The notes under the pieces: generated by a model | Seen by the model: only the letters and a program-made list of their open reading frames with translations | Told to the model about the DNA's origin: nothing | The model's database searches: none | Part shown: in pieces, positions 25,401 through 38,200 of the stretch | How the letters are laid out: each line of letters starts with the position of its first letter | How positions within the stretch are numbered: position 1 is the stretch's first letter | DNA from: Dermatophagoides farinae | Lineage: Eukaryota; Arthropoda; Arachnida; Sarcoptiformes; Pyroglyphidae | Assembly (NCBI RefSeq): GCF_024713945.1 | Contig: NC_134677.1 | Location: forward strand, 2,917,001-2,981,000 | Direction of reading: 5' to 3' | Length of the DNA stretch: 64,000 bases | Position numbers and translations under genes: made by a program

Positions 25401-28400
25401 TCGAACAGTCTTATCGTATCATATTCATTTTCAAATGGATAGCTTTTTTGAAGTAGGAAGTATTTTTTTTCCTGCATTCAATTTTAATCAAATCAAAATG
25501 ACAATCGTTTTCAAATGGGTAAAATTGAATGGAAAAATTTCAATTTCGATAAGTATCTATTCATTCGATTTTTTTTTTGACCATTTATTCACCCCTCGAA
25601 CAACCACATTTATTTTTAGATAAGTTTTTTTTTTGCTCAAATGTCCAAGAAAAAAGAATTTTTTTTGTCGTAGTTTTTGATATTTCCAAAACAAACGAAT
25701 GATTCTTATCATTCTTTATTTGTGATATCGAAAACTAACAAAAGTTAGAGCGGGAGAGAAAGAAAGAAAAAAGTATCCATTCATTTGGATTTTTCTGGTT
25801 GATTCATTTTTTTCCCCGTTACCAATATATGTTTCTTTTATGCACTGATTTTATCTTTGATTGGTGAGCGTTTTTTTTCCATTAATTTTTTGTTTATTTT
25901 TTTCTTTCTGTTTTTATTTCAGAATTTTGCTTCATAGGCCAAAATCGGTTATTCCTTTTGGAACATTGAAAATCAATTCCCGATAAACAACTTGAATAGA
26001 TGGCTTGAATGCTAAAATCAAATGAAACTATTCGTATATTTTTAAGGTTCATAAAAATGGATTTTATTTTATTTTTGAAAATCGCTTTCGTTTTCATTTA
26101 TTTTCAATCATTTTGAACAAATTCAATGTGTTTCTGAGTGTATATGGCATCTAATTTGAATATTTTTCACGTTTTTTGGTGGGAAAAAATGTGAAGAAAT
26201 CGAAAAAAAGTGAACAAAAAAAAATTCAATTCCTGAATTTTTTTTCCATTTCCACAATGACCGAAAGCAATTTCTTTGAATTTCCATTTTCAGATTTCAC
26301 AAATGCATCATCATTAAATTGATGGTGAAACAGGAAAATCGACAGCCGGTATTTCAACCCGTCATCACTCCCACACAAACATAACAACAATCCGGAATGA
26401 AAATCTTCATTTCAAATTGATTTCCAATCGTTTTCTTCGATTTTGATTTTGATTTTATTTCTCAAGAATTTTCTCAATGATTTATCTTCTATCTTCATTC
26501 ATTCATCATCATCATCATTATCGTCCGCATCAACTTTTCAATACGATCTCATTTTGGCTGCCATTTCTATTCCATATCATTTCTTAGTCATTTTCTTTCC
26601 ACAAATTCTTGTAGAAAAAAAAATTTAGACTTGTATAGAGATAATGGAAAAATAATGGCCTAAAAACAGAAAAATAAAAACCGAAAATCAAGTGATAATA
26701 ATAATAATTGTATTGGTTGAATTTTTCTATTCAAAAAAGGAGAAACCAGAAAATAAAGAAAAAAATTCTTTACAGTAATTGTATGTGTATGAAATTTGCT
26801 ATAATTTTTTCCAACCAGCAATCATTATCATCATCATCAACAACAAATGAATGTGTGTGTGTATGTGTGTATGGTTGTCAAGAATTTCCAAACTTCAAAT
26901 GTCCTTCATGTCATTACTGGCAAAGTATACAATTGTAGGAATGAATGGAACAAAAAAAAATGATAATTAACGTTCATCATCATATTCTTTGGCCGAAATA
27001 TTTGGCTAGTTTCAAATTTATTTTAGCTCGGGCGTTTTTTCGACCAATGGTCATCATCATTGTACTAATCAAGGCTTGTATTATTATGGAGAAAAAATAT
27101 TTCATATTTTCATCATATAATCATTATTATAATTTAATTATCACAAGATCCTAATGATATTCAAAGATAAACCAAAAAGAAAGGTGAAATTTCATTTTAA
27201 TGATCTCATGTATGATAGCAATTAAAATTTTTTTTTTTTTTGCAAAAATGAAATTTATCTACCGAAAGATGGTACTAGTGTTTTATTTGGAAAGTTTTTT
27301 TTCCATATTTTTATATAAAATAATATATTTTGAATTCCAAACAATAGATGGCGGTTTTTATGCTGAAATTGATGGTCAATGTTCCACACTCTTTTTACTT
27401 CGCAAGCTATAGCTTATGTGATACAAAATACTAGCTACCATCGTCGTAACATGTTGTTCTCTCTCACCGGTCTTGGTCTTCATTTTTCTCTATTTCTCTC
27501 TTTTTGCTTCGATGATCATAGAGCTGAACTTTTTTTTTCCAAACGCGCGTAATTCCTAACCATTCAGTTTGATTCAAGTGTCTGACCTGTCAACATACAC
27601 ACATGGTATTTGAATTGGTAGCCGACATTGTTTATTCTGAAACTACTTGAAAATCAATATCGCCCTATGACCGGTCCATACAAACTACACTGTGATTATA
27701 TCGTAATAACCTCCACTACCATATGATGTATGTCACAGAATCATCTACTATGCATCCAGAACTTTCACCTTACCGGCTTCCATTTCATTGGTTACAATTG
27801 GAACAGTTCATTTTTGTTCCTGAACATTTGGTGAATCATTCATCCTATTTTATTGTGAACGTTTCATTTCTATTGGATGGGTATTAATTTACTCATCACT
27901 GCATTCATTCGATGAAATCGAAAAAAAAATATCTCCAAAGGCTAACATCTCGTTACATTCGCGGCATTGTTACACTTGTTTCCAACTACACCGACCAACC
28001 AGCTATATAGCATCCACTAATTCCATTGTTGTATTGGTCGTTATTGGATCGATCCAAAAAAAACCAGAAATTGTGATGTGTGCTTCATACTACCCATTAC
28101 TGCTACTACTATTCCGGTGAATGATTCCAACGAAAATTTTATTAATGTTTCATGTATTTTGTGTAAGAATAACATAGACTGTTCCATAGAAGAATATTCA
28201 CAGTAGCAGTAGCAAATAAGAAAAGTACTAGATGATGGTTGGTTCCTGAATCAAATGAAAATCTTCCACATCTTCATCATTGCATTTAATATATGTTATT
28301 AAGAATGAGCATAAAATCATATCGAGCAGAATCTTTCATTGTATCTGAGTCTGTGAATTGTGTGTGTGTGTGTGCATATTTCAACTGTCCTGTATGTGTA

Positions 28401-28753
28401 TCACCATCGCCATATCATCGAGAATCCATTGTTCTTGTTTTTTTTTGGTTGATCCAAAAAAAAAAATTCCATTGTGTTTTTTTTCAATATCCGCAAATAT
28501 AAGATTCTTTATATTTTTTCGGATGTGTATATTTTACAAGTTTTAAACGGAAATTATTCTCTTTCTATGTGTTTGTGACCGAATTCGTCAAAATTGCCTT
28601 CATCAAATTGATTTGTTTTTCCCATTGGTTATGGCAATTTTTGGACAAAAAACCGGCCATTACAAAACAATGATTGTATGTTGACACCAGCTGGCCAAAT
28701 ATCTTTAATCCAAATTTAAGAATCAATCGAACATACACAAAAAAACATACAAC

Positions 28754-29249
28754 ATGGCAACAACATTGACCACATCAAGTCATAATCATCAACAACAAAA
28801 TGATGATAATCAAAGAAATGATAATAATAATTTTGACATCGACAATGATGACAATGACAATGATGATGATTCTGGGGATGATAGTGGTAGTAAAAGGTTC
28901 AATACATTGTCATTGTCTTCATCATCAATATTAGCAAAAGATTATGACAGTCATCGTCATTGGTATCATCATTATTTGTGGAAAAATTCCTCATCATCAT
29001 CATTGTGTTCATACATCATTTTTCTTATTATTGATTATTTATCATATAAATTTTGTTCTGTGAAAAATTTTCATCAAAATTCTGGTCAAAAATTTTCATT
29101 AAAAATGCCAAATAGTCATCATCATCATCATCATCATAATAATGAAAATTTATTAAAATTTATTGTGCATTATCTGTTTATAATGGCCAATATTCAATTG
29201 TTATGGCCATCATCGATATTAATAACATCGGCTCAACGTATCCTAAACG
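28754..29249 (+). CDS. Ptp99A: Ptp99A-like first coding exon with signal-like segment
   Basis: Starts ATGGCA after AACATACAAC, a good arthropod start context, and ends phase 1 before GTATGT. It is low complexity: Gln/Asn/Asp-rich, then Ser-rich, a hydrophobic patch ([15 protein letters not shown]), a His7 run, and finally a hydrophobic segment [15 protein letters not shown] ending SSILITSAQ, which resembles a signal peptide with cleavage near TSA-Q. In-frame ATGs at 29105 and 29183 would give much shorter, more conventional leaders, so the true start is uncertain. Linkage to the Ig exon 12.7 kb away rests on phase agreement, the leader-like end and the absence of a better candidate. Confidence 0.7.
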
Positions 29250-32200
29250 GTATGTTTATCTTTGCTAAACATTTTTTTCGTTTTATTTTCCTATGGCTAT
29301 TTGCTACAAAGAATCATTAAATATAATTCTTAGATTCTTAATTTTGGTAAAATGGAAATGGAAAAATATGAATTTTTCGATAAACTTGGGGCTCATTGAC
29401 CTAAAAAAAACTCTTGTCCATAGCCACTATTTGTTTGTATGTGTATGTTTGAAAATAAAATACTAAACATGAAACACAATCATTGCGGTAGTGATGACTT
29501 TGTTTTGCTTTCCAATCAATTTTTATGGATTTGCGATTTGTTTTGACCACATGCGTATTTCGAATCGAAAAAAAAGAATAACTAAATTCACTATTAAACC
29601 AACCGAAAAACATTATTTTTTTCTTCTCGAAATTCTTTGGATGCGGAGAACAACATGAACCCGAGATGTAAAAAAAAATTGTTCCAAAATAAAACTAGGT
29701 CAACCAGTTTATATAGCTCAAACACCCATATGATGATACATACATTTTTTTTTGATCAAGAATTTTTATTCACATCTCTTTAAATGTTGTTGAAAGCCGG
29801 GTCGTCATTCTCGAAATGAATCGTCTTCCTGTTTTATGATGACCTCGTGAGAATGCTCTGTATGCGTGTGCATCTCGTGTTGTCAAATAACATTATAATA
29901 AATATTCCATGCAAAGCTTCCATTTTGAAAGAGTTAATGAAATTCAAATTCTTTTTTTTGTTTTGTTTTTCCATTTTCCATAAACAACAACCCTGAAATG
30001 ATCAAATGAACTTTGAGTATTATAAAATCTATTCATTAGTCCATCCGTAAGAGTTGCTTATTTATAATATAAAATGTTCTTGGAACAAATCGTGATTTTC
30101 ATTTCGGAAGTTTTTTTCTTTATAATTTTTATCTTCTCCACCCATGTCGCGTAAATCAAAATAATCGATAGATGATGATGACCGAACTTAATACCAATAC
30201 GATTGGGTAAAGTGAAACAAAAAAGTTTTTCTTTTATACAATTTTCGATTCAAATCCACAATGTTTAGTGTTAAATGTAGATAAGATTATCATAATTAAA
30301 TGATGGTGGTGAAAGTTTTTTCGCTTAAAAGTTCATTTTAGCATCGGAAAACTTTTTTTTTCTTTACAATTCAAGTTTTATTATCTCTTTATCATCATAT
30401 AATCAGATTCGTTTTTTTTTCTACGATTTTGGTGTTGGTCATTTGTTCTTTTTATACCAATAGTGGTGATGCTTATCTTGATTTTTTCACAAATGGTAAT
30501 AATTGATGTAAAATTAACGCTACTTCAACTTTGGTTTATCAATGATAATGATTGAATGGATGTTGTTCATATCGGAACCAATCGGATTGATTGATTGATT
30601 GATTGCATCCAGATCATCATCATCATCATCATTCAATCGTCATTTTTATTATCAATGACGATTTCAATTTCAAATTATCATTGCAGTAAAATTGGAAAAA
30701 AATGCAATGATTATCTATTTCAAACACTAACAACAATCTTGATTTACCAAATGGATTTGATCATCAAGTTTCGGTTACAAACAAACAGACAAATAAACAC
30801 AAGAAAAAACAACATTGAAATACCGCATAATGATTGATCATAACATACTCAGCTTTGCTCTACATTTCAATCAAAATCCAATCCAGTGTATAACCAATCT
30901 CTTTCTTTTTCCACTATTCGGTTATATTAATCCAATTTATTGACCTATATCATTTGTCCATTAAAAAAATGGTGGTGGTAGTAATCAATCAAATCTAGTC
31001 AAGATTCTTGTATAACATTCTATTTGTATTTTTTTTTCATCATCATCATTATAATCATCATTTGTAATATGTCGAGTTATTGTTAATATCATTTTTATTC
31101 TCTTTTTTTTTCTCATCATCTGAATGTAATCAATCTTGTCCAATGTGTATGTGTGTGTGTATGTATTTTTATGTTGTTTTTTCTTGTATTTTCTGGAAAA
31201 TGTCATTGTTTTAAATATTTTGTGAATGGTTGTTGGTATTTATTTTGTTTTGTTTTGTTTGTGATTCGAATACCTAAATAACAAAAAAAAAACATCAATA
31301 TAATATGATCACAATCATCATCATTAGTAGTAGTTGTAGTTGTAGTTGTATACAGATCTAATTCAAATAATCCAAGTATATCAAATTCAAACAATAAATA
31401 ATAGTGGTTTGTAATAATATTTTTTTTTTGCCCACATATTCATTTCAAATAGTAAACAATCAAAATAATGATGTTTATGATGATGATGATGATGATATTC
31501 AATCAATCATTTTATTATACGTGATTTTGTTTCAAATCGGGTCTTCTTTCGTGAAAATATTCAACCAAACCTTTGCTTGAATAAATAGACTGAATATTTT
31601 TCTTTTTAATGATTTAATTTTATTTCATTTTTCTCCTCATACTGTGATGATTGTGTTTCTCAGTTGAATTTTTTTAAAAAAAAACTCATTCTCATTTTGA
31701 TGATGACTTTTGTTCCAAAAAAATGATAATCATTTTGTGTATCAAACAAAGCTTTTTTGTGTATTATTTTTTTTCTTTAAATTTGATTCGTCACCATTAT
31801 GGTCCTCATCATTATCATTTTATGGATCAAACACACAAGCATACACATTTGAAAAAGTAATTTGTTTCAGGAACAAACAAATAACAGAAAAATGCTTGTT
31901 TTATTGATGATCCAGAAAATTGTAATTTAACCATTTTGTCCACAATGATGATGATGATGATGAGGATAATTGAGGAAGCGTTTTGATTGTTATATTTGAT
32001 TGGCTAAAATGACCATTATACAAAACAGATATATCATGCTTGACAAACATTAAAATGAAAACTGAAAAAAAAACAAAAAAATATTGATGGAATATTATCA
32101 AATCAAAAATTCAGATATGTCACTATATCATATTCTATGTGTTTTTTTTCCTGATTGAAGACGATTGGTGGCAATTTCATCCGGTTTTTTTTCTTGGAAA

Positions 32201-35200
32201 GATTTTGAACTTATGGAATTTGTATAATGATTATTCATTTTCCACTGTGTTTTTACACTGTTGTCGGCTAATCAAACCGGCATGAATTTTTTCCTGACTT
32301 GATCACACACACACACATTCATTTATTATTACTGCCAACCAACCAATATTAACACGATTCTCATTCGAAAATTTCAATCAATTTTTTTGTTACTTTTAAT
32401 GGTGCACTTTACCTACACAATTTAAAAATACAAAATTCAATTTCATTTTCATCATCTACATCCGATTATTATCGATTCAATTGTGTGTTTGTTTTTTTCC
32501 ATGTTTGTTTGTATTTTGATGTATTGGCCATCATCATACATATTATTATTATTATTATAATTTTTAAAAAATCTTTGAATCGAATCTAAAATAACCAAAT
32601 CGTTTTTGCGTCAATCATCATCATCATCATCATCATAATCGGTAGATTATAATGGCCAATAGACTGAAATTATGCCGAACATAAATTGGCCTTCAATAAA
32701 AAAAAAATATATTGGCCAATCAATTGACCAATTGACCAATTCAATCTATTCATTCATGTGGGAATATTTTTCTACTTACTCACTGAATGAATGCCGTTTG
32801 TAACAAACAAACAAACAAAAAAGCCAAACATCACCTGTATCCATCATCATCTAAACGCGCACAACCACCACCATCGAAAAAAGGGATGTGTTACATTGTT
32901 GTCCATTGCGTTTTGATTGATTGCCCATCTTGTTTAGTTTGTTTGTTTGGACAACAACAACAACAACAAGTTGCCATCCATCCATTTAGGCATCATCATC
33001 TGGCCTGGATGATGATGGCAGTATACCATAATTTGTTCAATAAAGATGGCCATCCATTTTTCTTTTATTTTCAAACCAAACAAACAAACAATACAGACAT
33101 AATTCAATTTCAAAGTTGAAAAAAATTCAGTTTTTAAAACATTCACTTTTGATTTCTCTCTCTCTTACTCTTATGTATTCTTTTGGATTTTCAATTACAT
33201 TTAGCTTTGGGTGAGAGAATTGGCCATTGTCAATGTGAAATAACCAACATTGAATTAACGTAAATGTGAAAGTGAATATTTTTTCTTTTCATATTTATCC
33301 ATACAGAATTTCAATTAAAATTTTTTAGAAATTCATTGTCAATTCATCAGCAATTTAAAATCCACAAATCAGATGATTTTTTTTTTCTATTTATAAAAAA
33401 AATAAATGGGTTTTTAATTTCGTTTGAAAAAAGTGGATTTTATTTCAAAAATGTCAATACCAATGACCTATTGACTATTTATAAATTTGAGAAAAAACAA
33501 ATTTATCTAAATGCTAAGGTTTTAATTTGTTTTCGGAAATTTTTTTCCCGTTTTCTCATTCTCCATCCATTTATCCACCTAATCTCGGTTATTTGTGCTA
33601 CCACTTTTGTTTATTGTTTTTGATTCAAAAAAAAAAAAAAAAAATAATAATGCTTAAAATCCCCAAAAAGATTATGATTAAAAAAAATCGGAGGAAAAAA
33701 ATTTCCAAATTTTTTTTTTAAAGATTCACAAAAAATATTTCGATGTAATGCGATTTATTTGTGTGTGTGTGTATGACATTTATCCAAAAAATTTCAATGG
33801 CAATTTGATCATTGATTGATTGATTGAATAATTGACAACAGGTTGGGGTTTTATTTCATCTGTGAAAGTGATGAACAAACTTAAATTTAACCATTTTTTT
33901 AAATTGAAAACATTAATGGTTTTTTTTCATCATTGTTTAACAAAAAAAAGAAGAAAATTTCATAATGAATGTGGTGTTGAAAATTCATTCAAGTGTCGAA
34001 TCGCAATAATTTTTTTAAAAAATAATCACGAACACAAACACATACACATCCTGCCTTGATGTGACATTGTCGTAATTATTAATAAATGATTATCAAAGAA
34101 TGACGATGACATTTTGATGGCCGTATTGGCCATATGCTCATCATTATCAATTGTCATTGTTGTTGTTGTCACACATCTTTATACTTACCTGCTTTTAATT
34201 ATCATTATCGTCATTTGCCATTCACTGTAGATTAGATAGATATATAGAAATATTTTTTCCCCTGCTTCACGTCTATTTGGTTGGTTGGATTTGATAGTTT
34301 TGAAATTTGGAAATTCAGGCTTGTTCTCTATACTCATTTCTTTCGAGCTTGAATTGTATTTGTTGTTGTTATTTTTTGCCTTTTTCCCGTTTTTTTTTCT
34401 TTTGGTTTAAATCAGCATTCAACTATAGCCATTTAATTACACAACAAACACACACACACACACATAGTGAATATATAACCACAATTCAAGTTTCCTTTTT
34501 TTTCTACTCTTCGTTGAATTTCATTCTAATGAATCTTTTTCGATATATGTTAATTAGTAATCATTGCCCTCATCATGCGAAACCTACACTTCCTTTTTAT
34601 TTTCAAAGGTTTGAACTTCAATTATTATTATGATCATCATCATCAACAAACACCATTTGATTAACATGATCTTCATCGAACCAAAAGGATATTTTCTTAT
34701 TTCCCATTTATTCATAGTTATTCGAAAAAAATATATCTCTCTTTCTACCAATGTTGTTGTTGTTGTTGTATAAGGGTTATTTGCATTTTTTCCCTTGTTC
34801 AAATGAATAATGTTTTTTTCCCTCTCTCTATGTTCTCTAAAGAATTAGATGGTTAGATTTTCTTTCGATATGAAGTGTAAAAACATAAAAATAACCATTT
34901 TAAAAAAGTTTGAACCCCAACAACAACAACAACAACAACAGAAATTAGCAGCTCATTTCAAGATTCTTGAGTTCATTCGTGTAATAAAAATAATAACAAT
35001 AATATATGCATATAAACAATCAATCTTAAATGGATAAAATCACAAAAAAATGTATTGCTTTTTATTTACAATGTTTCGAACTGGTTTTTAATAGATAACT
35101 TTTGTTAGATTTCAAATTTTGTTAAAAAAAAATTTTTTTTCTTTTCATTTTTCTTCCACAAAACAAAATTCACATATATATAGCAATGAATACAAATGGT

Positions 35201-38200
35201 CATAAAGATCGACGACAGTTGATCAACATGAAATAAAAACAAAAATGAAACTTAAAAATTAATCTGAATCTTCATGGAATGGATGACAAATTAATGATGA
35301 TTATATAGATAGCTGGATAAAAATAAAAATTCTTTGATAACATAACACAGAAGCTAATTTTTTCCATCATTAAGATCTGAAGAATTTGATGATAATGATG
35401 AAAAGAAGAAAAATTGAAAAAAAAAATTTTAAAGTTTTTATCAAATGTTCATGAAAGATTAATTTCTTGTTCGCTTGATTCGTTACGTACGAATAACGAT
35501 ACGTTATTCAAAGTAAAAAAAATGGTTAAATGAATTCATATCGAAAGATTGCTAGAAGAAGGTGATGACATGCCATTATCGGATTCGTTCGGGCTTTTTT
35601 TGTTTGTCCAACAATTCATATGAATGTATTTCCTACATAATTCCCAATATTACGACCATCTTGGTTGTCTCCATTTACATGTTTTCGTCATCGTCGTGGT
35701 CGTTGTATTATTGACCATTTGCAACTTTTTTTCTTTTACTGATTTTAAAACATTTAAAACATCCACACACTGCCTGTATATATAAGTAATATATTTTTTT
35801 TTCTCTGTTATCTTTAATCTGTTACTTTGGTTTTTTTCCTATTAAGTATAGCATCATTTTTTTCAGACAAACGATGAGATTTGATAATAGATGGGATAAG
35901 AAACAAAAAAAGATCTCCTTTTATGAAAGAAAAATTTCTTTTATCATAAAATGATCGGATTGTCTTCTTATGGTGATGGTGATGTTATTTTTCAACCATC
36001 CATTTCAATTCCTAAAACTACCAACCAAGGGGGGTATCTCTCTCTCTCTTTCTATCTCATTCGATAAAATTCACAACTAAGAACGTCTTTATGTGACGTT
36101 TATGTTTTGTGTTATATTGGGCAATGATTTATTTGAATGTTCAGATTTTTGACATGAATTTTTTTTTGTTACTTTGTTCCACATTGTTGTGTGAGTGTGT
36201 GTGTGTGTCATCATTGTTATTATACATCGGTCATCGTATGCAAATACCAATTTGTATGATATATTTGAAAATTTTTTTCCGGTCATTTTTTTTATTGAAA
36301 ACGATGATGATTTAATCGTGATCCGTTTGGATCTAAAAAAAGAAAAAAAAATTTCTGGGTTAAAAAAATCCGATTAAAATCTGAATACATTTCGAGACAG
36401 ATAGTTTTTAGTGAAAAATTTTGTTTTGTTTATCAAATCTGTCTGTCGTCGATTTCACATAGAATAAGAAAGAAAAAAATCTCTTCTCACCTTATTATAT
36501 TGGGGTATTTCACTTCTTTGCATAATTTATCTTATGTGATCCATACGAATTCTTTTTTTTTGTTTTGTTTTCTTATTTACTCGAAACGAATCTGGAAACA
36601 AATTTAGTGTTTCGTTTGTCGCCATCGTCGTTTTTTTTATTATTATTGTTATTTTTTCAATTACTGCTTTTTTTTCTTTTTGTCGTAATAAAAATTTATC
36701 TCTTGAAAATATGTCATGCATGTGCCGCGCTTGTCATCGAGACAAGCGAAAATTTGGTTAAAAAAATATAGCCAAAGATATACAATAACAACAACAAAAA
36801 TAAAAATCCGTCACCTGTTGAAAAGATTTATTCATCTAATTCATTTCTTTTATCGATAAGATTATTCAACCCTTCGGCCTGAATTTGATATACACTGTGT
36901 AACACCATCCAAACACACACACACACACACACACACATTATCACTGTTGTTGAAAATTTTTTTATTTCAATTTCCATCAATCAATTTTACTTCGATAAAT
37001 TGTTGATTGTGATTTACTTGTACGACCCTGATTTCTCTCTCTCTCTCGCTCTCTTTTCTTCCGTACTATGATCATCACTTGACAATAATTTGATGTACAA
37101 AATGAAATTCGAATTTTCAAAGATCAAAGGGGAAATGATTGAAATATATTTAATAGAATTTGAAATCATTATTATTTTGGTGGCTATGAAGAAAATGAGA
37201 ATTTTTCAATCTTTTTTTTTGTTCACAAGTTCTATGTTTTGTCATTTTCTTCTTCTTCACATATATCTGGTTGGTTATGCTCGGTTTGGTTCAATGGTTA
37301 GTTAGATAGATAGATTTGATACAGAGAAAAAACTTTGTTCACATATGGAATGATTATTTCTTTCGTTAGGTGTATGTGTCTTACAAATGTTTTTCATTCA
37401 TCATTTGAAGAAAAAAGAAATCATGAATTTTTTTTTATATTTTGGTTTTCACCGATATACAAGAAACCTATGTGTCCTATGTTTTTCCGACCGTGACACA
37501 TGTCATGAAAAGATTTTCATCATTCGTCATCATTATTCTTGTTTTATGATAATTTTTTTTTCGCTCTTGTAGAATTTTGTTCAATTCATTTATTGGGAAA
37601 AAAAGTGGGTGTTCAACAAAGCGAAACAAAAATCCATAACAAACCTCCCCTTGAATATATATATATGGCTTGTCATGATCATCATCATCATTATAGCCAT
37701 TCATATCATGTGATCATCACAGACTTTTGTTGTTGTTGTTGTTGAAATAAATTCAATTCAATTGACGCCGACTTAAATACAGAACAACAAGCTATACAAG
37801 CAAACAATAAACCACCATCACCACCACACCACCCCTTGTTGTTGCTCCAAAGTTCACCTAAATTTTTCTTTGCTAGTATAAAACATCTACAAGTATATCT
37901 ATTCATTCTGATAATAAACAGACTAATAGTCATTATCATCATCATCATCATCCTCAATTTGAATTTGAGGCAGAAAAAAAAGAAAGAAATTCAATTGTCG
38001 AAAATCAAAGCAGAAAAAAAAATTTTCGCTACAATTGTTTACATCCGTCAATTTAGAAAAGTAAAAAAAAAGAAAAAGAAAAATAGTTAGGTTATAGTTA
38101 GTACGTTTGTAAGGAAATTGATTCTTTCCTTCCTTCTTAAAGTGTGACCTCTTGTCATATTTTTGTATTAGTCCAAAAAAGTAAGCTATGCTTCGGTGCC

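Larger units (their letters stand above)
22250..28753. other. Intergenic region between Sidestep-like and Ptp99A-like genes
   Basis: About 6.5 kb. The first few hundred bases should be the 3' UTR of the Sidestep-like gene, with (GAT)9 at 22272 and an AATAAA at 22456. The middle is repeat-rich with no accepted gene. The block from about 27400 to 28150 is visibly more complex and less T-rich, contains CCAAT-type and initiator-like sequence (TCAGTT at 27564), and probably includes the promoter and 5' UTR of the phosphatase. No convincing ORF was found. Confidence 0.7.

Noticed and set aside
32787-33119. 110-codon open frame in Ptp99A-like intron 1
   Set aside because: Composed of CAA, CAT and ATG repeat readings and hydrophobic runs, with no recognisable domain.
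35491-35509. 8-bp inverted repeat with 3-nt loop, a possible small RNA hairpin or binding site
   Set aside because: Too short to support a miRNA precursor or terminator, and such hairpins are expected by chance in 64 kb.
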